From contig NZ_WMKZ01000002.1 in NCBI RefSeq assembly GCF_019024285.1, positions 62,001 through 126,000 on the forward strand: 64,000 bases of DNA. Direction: 5' to 3'. Each line of letters begins with the position of its first letter. The first letter of the stretch is position 1. The notes under the pieces are model-generated. The model did not search any database. It saw only the letters and a program-made list of their open reading frames with translations, and was not told the origin of the DNA. A program made the translations under genes and the position numbers. Of the stretch, positions 45,411 through 53,847 are shown piece by piece. The DNA comes from Alkalihalobacterium elongatum (lineage in GTDB: Bacteria; Bacillota; Bacilli; Bacillales; Bacillaceae_F).

Positions 45411-45800
45411 AAAGTTCTCCCCCTCTAATTATGTACTGCGTAATTTTTGGCTGTGTCAAGGCATTTTGGTGATAATCGACATAAATATAACAAATAAACT
45501 ATTAATAAAAGATTATTTTAAACAACAAGATCATTTTTTCAAACTACTAGAAATAGTTTAACACATGATCATATATGGATCATTGTATAGGCATCAGAAG
45601 CTTTCGGCTAAAACGTGAAAAAGGCAAGCTTATGCTCGGTTATTGGCTTAATAACAAAACAACAATCTTTCGACAAGAGAGCTAAAAAATTCAATAATGA
45701 TCATAAAAGTTCGTTTTGAAACCGTATTTTCTGCATATATGTTAGAATAATAACATCATCCTGTTGAAAATCTCGACAACAATTTGAAAGGTTGAAGTAA
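45411..45800. other. Intergenic region upstream of yjcH-like gene
   Basis: 390 bp holding the divergent promoters of the PgpA-like and YjcH-like genes. I see no ORF with an SD, no strong hairpin and no repeat. Confidence 0.5.
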
Positions 45801-46529
45801 ATGAGCAATCAATTGTATGGAACAATTAAAGAAGATCAAATTTACAGTAAATTTTTAAGAAAAGAACTACCTATCATGATTTATTTACCGCCAAATTATT
45901 CACCATTATATAGCTATCATTTGCTCATAGCGCAAGATGGTAAGGATTACTTTCAGCTAGGTCGGATTGCTCGTCAAGCTGAAGAGCTTATTTCTAATGA
46001 TGAAATTGAAGACGTTATCATTATAGGCATTCCTTATGAAAGTGTTCAGGAACGAAGAGAAATGTATCACCCTAACGGTTCACAAACTAACAATTACATA
46101 CGCTTTTTAGCAGAAGAGCTGGTACCATATGCCGAAAATCAATTTCATACTTTTTCTCTTGCAGCAGGACGAACACTTATTGGCGATTCATTAGCAGGAA
46201 CTATTTCGTTAATGGCCGCTTTACATTATCCAAATACATTTGGCCAAATTATTCTTCAATCGCCATATGTTAATCAGACGGTATTACAGGAACTGTCTTC
46301 TCTAAAGGGGCATCACTTAAAAATTTATCACGTCATTGGAAAAGAAGAAACGAACGTAGAGACAACTAACGGAAAACAAAAAGATTTTCTTACTCCTAAT
46401 CGTGAATTGAATAAAATACTAGTAAATATGGGAATGACTTATCATTATCATGAATTTGAGGGTGACCACAAGTGGACTTTTTGGCAGCCTGATATTAAAT
46501 CAGCGCTGAAATATATGTTTAACAAATAA
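45801..46529 (+). CDS. yjcH: YjcH-like alpha/beta-hydrolase (esterase family)
   Basis: A 242-aa cytoplasmic hydrolase of the esterase D/enterochelin-esterase type: IMIYLPPNYSPLYSYHLLIAQDG at the start, nucleophile motif GDSLAG (Ser near 136), and a His in FEGDHKWTFW near 219. The substrate is unknown. It is first of three genes in the order yjcH-yjcG-yjcF; B. subtilis has the same three adjacent. The gene has an AAAGG-type SD. Confidence 0.85.
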   Translation: MSNQLYGTIKEDQIYSKFLRKELPIMIYLPPNYSPLYSYHLLIAQDGKDYFQLGRIARQAEELISNDEIEDVIIIGIPYESVQERREMYHPNGSQTNNYIRFLAEELVPYAENQFHTFSLAAGRTLIGDSLAGTISLMAALHYPNTFGQIILQSPYVNQTVLQELSSLKGHHLKIYHVIGKEETNVETTNGKQKDFLTPNRELNKILVNMGMTYHYHEFEGDHKWTFWQPDIKSALKYMFNK

Positions 46530-46649
46530 GCCTGTTAAAGGGAAGTTGGGATGGGACTCATTTAATGATTGATATATAACCTTAACGACAATGAGACCGT
46601 CCTAATTCACCCCCCCAAAAAAATTTTGTTTAAACAGGAGGATGATATT

Positions 46650-47165
46650 ATGAAATATGGGATTGCGGTATTTCCATCAAAAGCTTTGCAGGACCAAGCA
46701 AATTCTTACCGAAAAAGGTATGACTCACACTATTCATTAATCCCTCCTCATATCACGCTAAAGAATCCATTTGAGATTGCTGATGACACATTTGATACCT
46801 GTATTAGCTATATAAGGGGTGTGACAAAAGAGATCCCCCCGTTTCCTATTCACTTTTATAAAATTGATTCTTTTTATCCAAATACAAACAAAATTTTTCT
46901 GAAAGTACGTTCTAATCCTTCTTTAGAGCAATTACACCGTTTATTACACGAAGGTATAATAAAGCAGGAAATTACACAAAAGTTTACTCCTCATGTAACT
47001 ATCGCTCAAAACTTAACGAATCAAGAGCATTTCGATGTTCTGGGACAACTAAAAATGCATTCGATTGATCATGAAGAGACAGTCGACCGCATCCAACTGC
47101 TCTATCAATTAGATAATGGCTCTTGGACTGTACATGAAACATTTCACTTAGGAAAGGATTGTTAA
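46650..47165 (+). CDS. yjcG: YjcG-like 2'-5' RNA ligase/phosphodiesterase family protein
   Basis: A 171-aa member of the 2H phosphoesterase superfamily: first motif HITLKNP (near residue 36) and second HVTIAQ (near residue 116), each with the catalytic His-x-Thr. It may hydrolyse or ligate 2'-5' RNA or cyclic-phosphate ends; the in vivo role is unknown. ATG 46650 follows GGAGG by 8 nt. The ORF begins upstream at 46569 without an SD. Middle gene of the yjcHGF set. Confidence 0.88.
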   Translation: MKYGIAVFPSKALQDQANSYRKRYDSHYSLIPPHITLKNPFEIADDTFDTCISYIRGVTKEIPPFPIHFYKIDSFYPNTNKIFLKVRSNPSLEQLHRLLHEGIIKQEITQKFTPHVTIAQNLTNQEHFDVLGQLKMHSIDHEETVDRIQLLYQLDNGSWTVHETFHLGKDC

Positions 47166-47167
47166 GC

Positions 47168-47590
47168 TTGAAAGTAATCGTCGTAGAAAACGAAGCACAA
47201 TTAAAAGAAGCATACTCTGTAAGAACTACCGTCTTTGTTGAGGAACAAAAAGTACCTGTGGAAGAAGAAATCGATCAATTTGAAAGTGAAGCTACTCATT
47301 TTGTCGTCTATGACAACAATCAACCAATTGGGGCTGGGAGATTAAGAGAAGTTGATGGCTACGGAAAGGTTGAAAGAATCTGTATTTTAAAATCCTACCG
47401 AAACAAAGGAGTAGGTAAGTTATTAATGGAAGAAATTGAACATGTCGGTCATAAAAAAGGACTTACAAAGTTTAAACTTAATGCACAAATTCAAGCAGAG
47501 CCATTTTATAAAACACTTGGTTACGAGACGGTCTCTGGTGAGTTTCTTGATGCTGGTATCCCTCATGTTACAATGACAAAATTACAATAA
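47168..47590 (+). CDS. yjcF: YjcF-like GNAT acetyltransferase
   Basis: A 140-aa N-acetyltransferase: motif A RICILKSYRNKGVGKLLMEEIE with the acetyl-CoA loop, and motif B LNAQIQAEPFYKTLGYETV. The acceptor is unknown. The start is TTG 47168, two bases after the yjcG stop; TTG 47159 would overlap. Last gene of the yjcHGF set. Confidence 0.85.
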   Translation: MKVIVVENEAQLKEAYSVRTTVFVEEQKVPVEEEIDQFESEATHFVVYDNNQPIGAGRLREVDGYGKVERICILKSYRNKGVGKLLMEEIEHVGHKKGLTKFKLNAQIQAEPFYKTLGYETVSGEFLDAGIPHVTMTKLQ

Positions 47591-47629
47591 GTTCAAAACA
47601 ACAATCAACATTAAAAGAGCTTATAAAAA

Positions 47630-47658
47630 TCGCAGCTGATTATCCAGCTGCTTTTTTA
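47630..47658 (+). terminator. Terminator of the yjcHGF operon
   Basis: Stem GCAGCTG / CAGCTGC with a 6-nt loop followed by T7, 40 nt past the yjcF stop. Confidence 0.9.
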
Positions 47659-47850
47659 TTTTCTATTCAGGTTACATCTATCTTATTGTTAACTGCAATC
47701 GCACCACCATATTATTTATTTCTTCAAATGAACAATTTATTTCTTGATTAATTATTATTCATTATTCATTAAACAGTGAGTCAACCGTCATGCTTCTAAG
47801 ATAAAGTGCATAACATCTGAGAAAGACAACCTCTAAGGTGGGAACGATCA

Positions 47851-48354
47851 ATGAAAATCTTTACTGAATTTAAAGAGTTTGCAATGAGAGGAAATGTTGT
47901 TGATATGAGTGTTGGTGTCATTATTGGTACAACATTTGCGACTATTGTACAATCGTTTGTTGATGATGTTTTGATGCCACCCTTTGGCCTTTTAATCGGG
48001 AAAGTCGATTTTTCAAACCTTTACATTAATCTTTCATCAACTCACTACAACACTCTTTCAGAAGCTAGGGAAGCAGGTGTACCAACAATTAATTATGGGG
48101 TATTCTTAAACCATGCCATTCATTTTTTAATTGTTGCATTTGTACTATTTTTATTCGTAAGACAAATAAATAGGCTACGCCGACCTTCGGGTGATCCGCT
48201 CGATCATATGAAACAAAAAATGTGCTCTTTTTGTTTTTCTAATATTCCTTTTAAAGCAACGAGATGTCCGAACTGTACGTCAGAACTCACAGTGGATGAA
48301 AATATAGAACCACGAAAGCCTACTAAAATTACGATAAAAAGAAGAATAGGCTAG
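47851..48354 (+). CDS. mscL: Large-conductance mechanosensitive channel MscL with C-terminal zinc ribbon
   Basis: A 167-aa pentameric channel protein that opens as a last safety valve on hypo-osmotic shock. N-terminal [24 protein letters not shown]1 at about 16-40, periplasmic loop, TM2 at about 84-104, then basic residues. Unlike the 120-150 aa classical MscL, it continues into a putative zinc ribbon: Cys125, Cys128, Cys139 and Cys142 (CSFC ... CPNC) and a Lys/Arg-rich end. Start ATG with AAGGTGGG. The last 4 bases overlap the convergent HNH gene. Confidence 0.93.
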   Translation: MKIFTEFKEFAMRGNVVDMSVGVIIGTTFATIVQSFVDDVLMPPFGLLIGKVDFSNLYINLSSTHYNTLSEAREAGVPTINYGVFLNHAIHFLIVAFVLFLFVRQINRLRRPSGDPLDHMKQKMCSFCFSNIPFKATRCPNCTSELTVDENIEPRKPTKITIKRRIG

Positions 48355-48644
48355 CGCCTTTTTCTCGTATTGCGTACAGGTACTGATTTAGAAGAGGGTT
48401 GTTTCTTTATATACTTTATATATTTCTTAATTTCATCGTCGTCTTTCAACAACTCAATCGTATTTAACCTTATAGCTAACTCTCGATTGGAATAAAGGGC
48501 GTGAATTTGTCGGTGACAAGAAAAACAAAGCAGTGCGGTTGGCTGATTCACTCCCCCTTCCTCTCTTGGCGTTAGGTGATGAACAGTCCGTTCTATTGAC
48601 TCCCTTTCACATAACTCACAAGTCCCTACAGTTGCTCTACCCAT
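48351..48644 (-). CDS. Small HNH endonuclease family protein, YisB-like
   Basis: A 97-aa protein with the HNH zinc-finger nuclease core: CELC (residues 9-12), [27 protein letters not shown]. Size and sequence resemble B. subtilis YisB. It could nick DNA or be a structural zinc protein; no phage or restriction genes are next to it. Its 3' end overlaps mscL by 4 bp in convergent orientation, so no separate terminator fits between them. Confidence 0.88.
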   Translation of the reverse strand: MGRATVGTCELCERESIERTVHHLTPREEGGVNQPTALLCFSCHRQIHALYSNRELAIRLNTIELLKDDDEIKKYIKYIKKQPSSKSVPVRNTRKRR

Positions 48645-48652
48645 TGTTCACC

Positions 48653-49546
48653 CTACATTCTTTTTAAAGATAGATAATTATCTTCAAACGTCATTTCTAC
48701 TTGACCATCTTCAACTACTTTTTTTATATATGCGCTAACTGCTGTTCTATATAATGCCCAAGAGGTAAGGTTTTCTATCTTTACTCCGCAGTGTTTACAA
48801 AATTCGGCAATCACTTTCTCTATTGGTGTCGACTCTTCTCTGGAAATAATTTTTAATAACTCTTCCTCAACGGTTTGATGGTACTTGATGTTTTTTTCAA
48901 CTGTACTTTTAAAGTTTTCTTCATAATCACCGTGTCCAGGTACAGCACCCTTAACATCGATAGTTAACAATTTTTCGAGCGTATTTATTGTTTCTAATCC
49001 ATCAATGATATATGGAATGTTATGTTTATTTAAAGTTTTCTCATCAAAATAACTATCTGCAGCATATAGGACATCATTCATTTGTAACGCTAACATATGA
49101 TAACTATGTCCAGAAACATTATGTAAAGTCACATCTATTGAACCTATTTTAAAGCTACCGTCACTACAAGTTTGATCAATAAGTACTGGCTTTCCTTCTA
49201 CAAATTTATTTCTTAACTGTTTGTATGGATTGTTCCCATTTTGTAAATAAATCGGCTCTAATTTGGGGTAGTTTATAATAGCTGATTCCAATTCAGGTGC
49301 ATATACTTTTACGGACCTTTTCTTTTTTAAGTAAGCTGCACCGCCAAAGTGATCTGCATGCGCATGAGTAATAAATAAATGAGTTAACGGCCAGTTTTTT
49401 TCATCTAACTGCTTTAACACTTTTTTTATAGCAGAGTCATCTAAACCAGCATCAATAAGAATACCTTCTTCTTCTGATTTAATATAGCCGATATTAACTG
49501 CTCCTTTAAAATAAAAGCAGTGATCGTTAATTTGCTTAAGTTCCAT
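48653..49546 (-). CDS. Metallo-beta-lactamase-fold hydrolase
   Basis: A 297-aa MBL-fold enzyme. Metal site HAHADH at about residues 62-67 (FITHAHADHFGG), further ligands in VSGHSYHMLAL, YAADSYFD and VPGHGDY. A C-terminal helical domain of about 70 aa follows, as in glyoxalase-II-like and lactonase-like groups. The substrate is unknown. ATG 49546 follows GAGGGG; the frame extends upstream without an SD. It overlaps the end of the small membrane protein gene by 11 nt, so the two form an operon. Confidence 0.9.
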   Translation of the reverse strand: MELKQINDHCFYFKGAVNIGYIKSEEEGILIDAGLDDSAIKKVLKQLDEKNWPLTHLFITHAHADHFGGAAYLKKKRSVKVYAPELESAIINYPKLEPIYLQNGNNPYKQLRNKFVEGKPVLIDQTCSDGSFKIGSIDVTLHNVSGHSYHMLALQMNDVLYAADSYFDEKTLNKHNIPYIIDGLETINTLEKLLTIDVKGAVPGHGDYEENFKSTVEKNIKYHQTVEEELLKIISREESTPIEKVIAEFCKHCGVKIENLTSWALYRTAVSAYIKKVVEDGQVEMTFEDNYLSLKRM

Positions 49547-49724
49547 CTCTATGTCCCCTCTTTGTTTGATACATTCGTACAATCGCCATAAATATAAAAT
49601 TAATCCCGACGATTAAAGCAATAAACGGTCCGAACAAAAATTGATTTTCAAAGGTTAGGCCGATATAAAAAAGAGCACCTGCACCTATTGTAACAATTAT
49701 TCCAATTATTAGAAAAGATACCAT
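49536..49724 (-). CDS. Small membrane protein, 62 aa
   Basis: Unrecognised two-helix membrane protein: FLIIGIIVTIGAGALFYIGL and FGPFIALIVGINFIFMAIV, with a short basic tail (YQTKRGHRDG). AAAGGAGG precedes the ATG. Its coding end overlaps the MBL hydrolase start, implying coupled expression; a functional link is not known. Confidence 0.72.
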   Translation of the reverse strand: MVSFLIIGIIVTIGAGALFYIGLTFENQFLFGPFIALIVGINFIFMAIVRMYQTKRGHRDGT

Positions 49725-49846
49725 TTTAGCTTACCTCCTTTTTATTTTTTAGTCTTTTCATTACAGTTAAAAATCAACCGATTAAACGTCAACTTTAAGT
49801 AGCTTATTACTTAAAAAGTGTTAAAAAGCGCAAAAACAAGCCCTTC

Positions 49847-50080
49847 TCAGACTTGTTTATCAAAAAGTAATCCTTTTTGCGTTATTTGACCTTCAACTAG
49901 TTTCCATTTTTTATATAAGTCTGAACTTTTACATTCCCTTTCTTTCTTGTACTGCTCTAATAAATCTGGCAACTCTATTTTTTGTACCCTTTCTTTCCTT
50001 TTAATTGATGCTTGTCTAACCCTCATTCTACTCCCATAATGAACAGCTACGATATTATGATGTGGAGGCACATATCCCAA
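49847..50080 (-). CDS. Hypothetical protein, 77 aa
   Basis: Not recognised. Basic, mostly helical small protein with His/Pro-rich first ten residues (GYVPPHHNIVAVHYG) and a charged middle (SIKRKERVQKIELPDLLEQYKKE). The start is TTG 50080 with GGAGG 8 nt upstream, so translation is credible. A weak hairpin (AAACAAG / CTTGTTT) covers the 3' end at about 49833-49860. Confidence 0.65.
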   Translation of the reverse strand: MGYVPPHHNIVAVHYGSRMRVRQASIKRKERVQKIELPDLLEQYKKERECKSSDLYKKWKLVEGQITQKGLLFDKQV

Positions 50081-50319
50081 TATTCTTCCTCCTATTGCTA
50101 AATTGTTAGAATATTTGAATATTATATGCTGTTTATTCAGTTTTTATTCCAATTATTTCTTTTTATTTCTCATAATATTGTTATTTCTGCACCCCATAAA
50201 TAATTCACAATTACTGAATTAACGGGTACTCATTCTTCATTATGTAGTTTTCCTTTAACATAATATGTGCTACAATGCTACTTTAGTTATTGTCCGTTCG
50301 TTTTAAGGAGGAACACTAA

Positions 50320-52614
50320 GTGGAAGTCGCATATTGGAATGAACGCTTTGTTCAGTTAACAAAAATAGATGCTAATCAATATCAACAACTATACCGAGAC
50401 AGTAAGTGTGGAAAAATAACTTGCGTACATTGTGGTGAAAAAATGACCTTTTCTGTGAGTATTAAACACCCACCACACTTTGTTCACTCTCATGATGACA
50501 GTGAATGCCAAAAGGCAGTAATGGCTCTCCTAGAAAAGAAAAAAGAAAGAGTTCATGAGAGTCCTAATAAAACTACTGTTGCATTTCGCTTACCAGAACG
50601 CCGTTCAATTACGAATAGTGCTTCAGCTACGACAACTGAAATGAATTGGAAGAAGCCTGAAGTTGTTTGTCGGATTTCTTCTTTTTCTGAATTAAATGAG
50701 ACCCCAAAGATAATTAAACATTCCTATTATGATGATTTGTCTCAAAAAGGGTTTTCTTTAGACGAGTACCAATGGCAAGCCGTTACGACGACAGAAGGAC
50801 CACTACTCATTTTAGCTGGCGCAGGAAGTGGAAAAACTAGAGTTCTTACAGCAAGAGCTGCTTATATGATGACAGAGGAAAAAATTCCATCTAATCGAAT
50901 GTTACTTGTAACGTTTACTGCGAAAGCAGCCAGAGAAATGAAGGAACGGATGCTACAGTATCCAAACCTTAAGCAATCAGAGATTAGACAGCTTCTAGTC
51001 GGAACTTTTCATAGTATTTTTTATAAGATGCTCATGCATCATGACCCAAACGGCTGGCACCAAGACCGTTTATTAAAATGGGAATGGCAGAAAGAGAAAA
51101 TTGCTAAGCAAATTGGTCGAGAATTGGGTCTTGAGGAAAAAGAGTTTGCTTACGACCAGGCCCTCACGCAAATCGGATGGTGGAAAAATAACTTAATCAT
51201 TCCAGACCAAGTTCAACCGAAAGATCTATTCGAAGAACGAACGTTACATATATACAAGCATTACGAAGAAATTAAAGGAAAAGAACAATTATTTGATTTC
51301 GACGATATGCTTCTTGGCTGTTATCATTTCTTATCAGAGAACAGTAGTCTTCTAGAGAAATATCAGGAACGCTTTTCCTATATCTCTGTTGATGAATTTC
51401 AGGATATTAATAAAGTTCAATATAAAATAGTTCAATTGTTAGCAGAACCACAAAATAATTTATGTGTCGTTGGTGATGACGATCAGTCGATTTATTCCTT
51501 CCGAGGAAGTAATCCCGAATACATCTTAAACTTTAAAGCAGATTACCCAGCAACCAAAACCATTATACTTGCTAAAAATTATCGCTCGATTCATTCCATC
51601 GTAAGTACGGCAAACTATGTCATTTCAAAAAACAAACACCGATATGACAAAAAACTTTCTGCGTTAACTAACAGTGAGTTTACGCCGCTCGTCTTTTTTC
51701 CATATGACGAGGAGCTAGAAGCAACAATTATAGTAGAAGATTTAAAAGAACGCATTGCAAAAGGTGCAAACCCCTCGGACTTTGCCATCCTCTATCGTAC
51801 GAATGTTTCTACTCGAGCATTATTTGAGCGGCTCGTACATACGAGTTTACCTTTCATTGTTGAACAAGAAGGTGAATCGTTTTATCAGCGTAAAACGGTC
51901 AAAAAAATATTAGCTTATATGCACTTATCAATTAATCCAAACCATACTGATGCTATGAGTGACCTTATTGGAGCCTTATTCTTGAAGCAAGACGTCCTCC
52001 GGGATTTAAAGGCGTTAAGTATTGTGGAGGATTGCTCATTAGTTGAAGCACTTACTAAACTAACTCAGCTACCACCATTCCAAATAAAAAAACTAAAAAC
52101 GATTGTGCCTCTTTTTTCAAAAATACAATCCTTAAAACCAGTAGATGCGATTGACTTTATTGAAAAGGAAATGGGATTAACGGATTATTTGAAAAAACAA
52201 GGGAATGAGGGTAATTCGATGGATAAAGGGTCAGATGATGTTAGAGACTTACGAGTCGCAGCCCAATCCCATCAATCTGTAGGTGAGTTCCTTGAGTACG
52301 TCGACCACATTATTCACAAGCATAAAGAAATTGTCTCTAATAAAAAGGCTATAACTGGTGACGCCATTCAACTCATGACCATTCATCGTTCGAAAGGATT
52401 AGAGTTTAAACATGTTTATGTCATCGGTGCTGTTGATGGTGGTATTCCGCACGATTATGCCCTTGATGCATGGCGTGACGGCAACGATGAACCGATAGAG
52501 GAAGAACGTAGATTGATGTATGTCGCAATGACACGCGCTAAAGAAGCACTGTATATCTCAGTCCCATCCATGCGCCGCGGCAAAAAAGCAGTCAAATCCA
52601 GATTCTTGCGGTAG
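50320..52614 (+). CDS. yjcD: YjcD-like UvrD/Rep-family ATP-dependent DNA helicase
   Basis: A 764-aa superfamily 1 helicase. The N-terminal 110 residues carry a possible zinc-binding motif (Cys35, Cys38, His residues, Cys63). Helicase motifs follow: Walker A LAGAGSGKT at 165-173, DEFQDINK (motif II), VVGDDDQSIYSFRGS (III), YRSI (IV), LMTIHRSKGLEFKHV (V), and EERRLMYVAMTRAK (VI). It unwinds DNA, probably in repair. GTG 50320 has AAGGAGG upstream. The TAG stop is followed by 17 further in-frame Lys-rich codons up to TAA at 52666-52668, so the present stop may be recent. Confidence 0.92.
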   Translation: MEVAYWNERFVQLTKIDANQYQQLYRDSKCGKITCVHCGEKMTFSVSIKHPPHFVHSHDDSECQKAVMALLEKKKERVHESPNKTTVAFRLPERRSITNSASATTTEMNWKKPEVVCRISSFSELNETPKIIKHSYYDDLSQKGFSLDEYQWQAVTTTEGPLLILAGAGSGKTRVLTARAAYMMTEEKIPSNRMLLVTFTAKAAREMKERMLQYPNLKQSEIRQLLVGTFHSIFYKMLMHHDPNGWHQDRLLKWEWQKEKIAKQIGRELGLEEKEFAYDQALTQIGWWKNNLIIPDQVQPKDLFEERTLHIYKHYEEIKGKEQLFDFDDMLLGCYHFLSENSSLLEKYQERFSYISVDEFQDINKVQYKIVQLLAEPQNNLCVVGDDDQSIYSFRGSNPEYILNFKADYPATKTIILAKNYRSIHSIVSTANYVISKNKHRYDKKLSALTNSEFTPLVFFPYDEELEATIIVEDLKERIAKGANPSDFAILYRTNVSTRALFERLVHTSLPFIVEQEGESFYQRKTVKKILAYMHLSINPNHTDAMSDLIGALFLKQDVLRDLKALSIVEDCSLVEALTKLTQLPPFQIKKLKTIVPLFSKIQSLKPVDAIDFIEKEMGLTDYLKKQGNEGNSMDKGSDDVRDLRVAAQSHQSVGEFLEYVDHIIHKHKEIVSNKKAITGDAIQLMTIHRSKGLEFKHVYVIGAVDGGIPHDYALDAWRDGNDEPIEEERRLMYVAMTRAKEALYISVPSMRRGKKAVKSRFLR

Positions 52615-52668
52615 AAAGAAAAAGTACAACAAAAAGAAAAGAAGGTAAAGAAAAAAGTAAAGAAATAA

Positions 52669-52712
52669 ATGGTGCCAGGCACCTTTAGTATACTAAAGGT
52701 GCCTGGCACCAT
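52669..52712. repeat. Perfect 44-bp palindrome, copy 1 of a dispersed element
   Basis: Arms of 22 bp: (A)TGGTGCCAGGCACCTTTAGTA and its exact complement, with no loop. It lies between the helicase and the convergent siderophore-binding gene, and can act as a terminator for either. A diverged copy is at 56743-56775. Core: AGGCACCTTTAG. Confidence 0.9.
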
Positions 52713-52728
52713 AATATATATTCTTTTG

Positions 52729-53739
52729 TTACTTTTCGTATGTGGCGAAGAACTCGTCTAGGTCTGTTAACATGATGTTTGCAGCTTGAATTCCACCTGC
52801 CATGTTCCAGAATACATCATTTACTTCCACTACATTTCCTGCTTTAACTGCCTCTAAGTTTTTCCATAGGTCATGTTCCATCCATTGCTCCTGGATTGTG
52901 TATACTTCTCCAGTACCTTCCCAATCAGATACGAAATAGAAAATGACATCTCCATCCATTTCAGGAATTCTTTCAATTGTTAAATCTCCTACTACTTCAT
53001 CACCTATATTACTTTGAGCTTCTGGTCTGTGTAATCCAACCATTTCGATTATGGAACCTGGGAAGCCTTTATAGTATAAACGTCCACCTGATGATTGGAA
53101 ACGTGAAATTGATACTTCAGTTTCTAGTTTGTCGGCGTATTTCTCTTTAAAATCAACTACTCTTTCTTCCCATGCCTGAACTAACTCTGCACCTTTTTCA
53201 GCTTTATTAATTGCTTTAGCATATAATAATGTGTTTTCTTTCCAAACTGTACCGACTGTTTCAGACATAACAGTTGGTGCAATTGCTGCTAATTGCTCAT
53301 AGATTGCTTCATGTCTTAGTTTACTTCCGATAATTAGATCTGGATCTACATTCATGATTGCTTCAAGGCTTGGCTCTGTTTCTTCACCAACTACCTCAAC
53401 ACCCTCTAGATCGTCGGCTAAATATTCGTACCAAGGGTCACCTGTCCAATGTTTTACTGCTCCTACAGGTTTTACTCCAAGTGCAATTAAAATATCTGCT
53501 CCTTCATTTGTCAAAACGACAATTCGCTCTGGAGTCCCTTCAATAGGTGTTGTACCCATTGCATGTTCAATTTCATATGTATCCGAAATTTGCTCCTCTT
53601 GCTCTTGATTATCTGGTTGAGTTCCTGTTTGATCAGTTGCTGTGTCTTTACTTGAACCGCAAGCGGTTAAAGCTAAAGTTATCATCATAACAAACAAAAA
53701 TGAAACGAGTTTAAAGAATGATTGTTTACTAGCTTTCAT
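52729..53739 (-). CDS. Iron-siderophore ABC transporter substrate-binding lipoprotein
   Basis: A 336-aa type III binding lipoprotein. Signal peptide with lipobox LTAC, Cys27, then a Gln/Asp-rich linker. Fold segments are typical of the FepB/FhuD group: ERIVVLTNEGADILIALGVKPVG, DPDLIIGSKLRHEAIYEQLAAIAPTV, and a C-terminal helix VMLTDLDEFFATYEK. ATG 53739 has GGAGAG; a longer frame to 53817 has no SD. It is divergent from the permease-permease-ATPase operon, sharing a Fur-controlled region. The siderophore type (ferrichrome, catecholate or citrate-like) cannot be told. Confidence 0.92.
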   Translation of the reverse strand: MKASKQSFFKLVSFLFVMMITLALTACGSSKDTATDQTGTQPDNQEQEEQISDTYEIEHAMGTTPIEGTPERIVVLTNEGADILIALGVKPVGAVKHWTGDPWYEYLADDLEGVEVVGEETEPSLEAIMNVDPDLIIGSKLRHEAIYEQLAAIAPTVMSETVGTVWKENTLLYAKAINKAEKGAELVQAWEERVVDFKEKYADKLETEVSISRFQSSGGRLYYKGFPGSIIEMVGLHRPEAQSNIGDEVVGDLTIERIPEMDGDVIFYFVSDWEGTGEVYTIQEQWMEHDLWKNLEAVKAGNVVEVNDVFWNMAGGIQAANIMLTDLDEFFATYEK

Positions 53740-53760
53740 CACATTTCTCTCCTTTTTCAC

Positions 53761-53817
53761 TTGCGAATGATTATCATTACAGATTATAATATATTTGAAA
53801 TTGATAATCGTTGTCAA
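53761..53817. promoter_or_regulatory. Divergent promoters with two Fur-like boxes
   Basis: Plus strand: TTGCGA (53761-53766), 18 bp, TATAAT (53785-53790). Minus strand: TTGACA (53812-53817), 18 bp, TATATT (53788-53793). A Fur-like box GCGAATGATTATCATTACA (53763-53781) covers the plus promoter spacer, and TGATAATCGTTGTCA (53802-53816; consensus TGATAATnATTATCA) covers the minus -35. Iron repression of both units is expected. Confidence 0.8.
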
Positions 53818-53847
53818 TTACTTTTTTTTAGATTGGAGTCACCATTG

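Noticed and set aside
48351-48644. HNH protein as part of a phage or restriction island
   Set aside because: Neighbours are housekeeping genes with no integrase, methylase or phage genes, and codon use is like the rest.
49833-49862. Strong terminator at the 77-aa gene
   Set aside because: Only a 7-bp stem (AAACAAG/CTTGTTT); mentioned within the gene entry but too weak to list alone.
53722-53847. Upstream extension of the first siderophore permease frame
   Set aside because: It runs through the promoter and both Fur boxes and has no SD; ATG 53848 has one and matches the family start.
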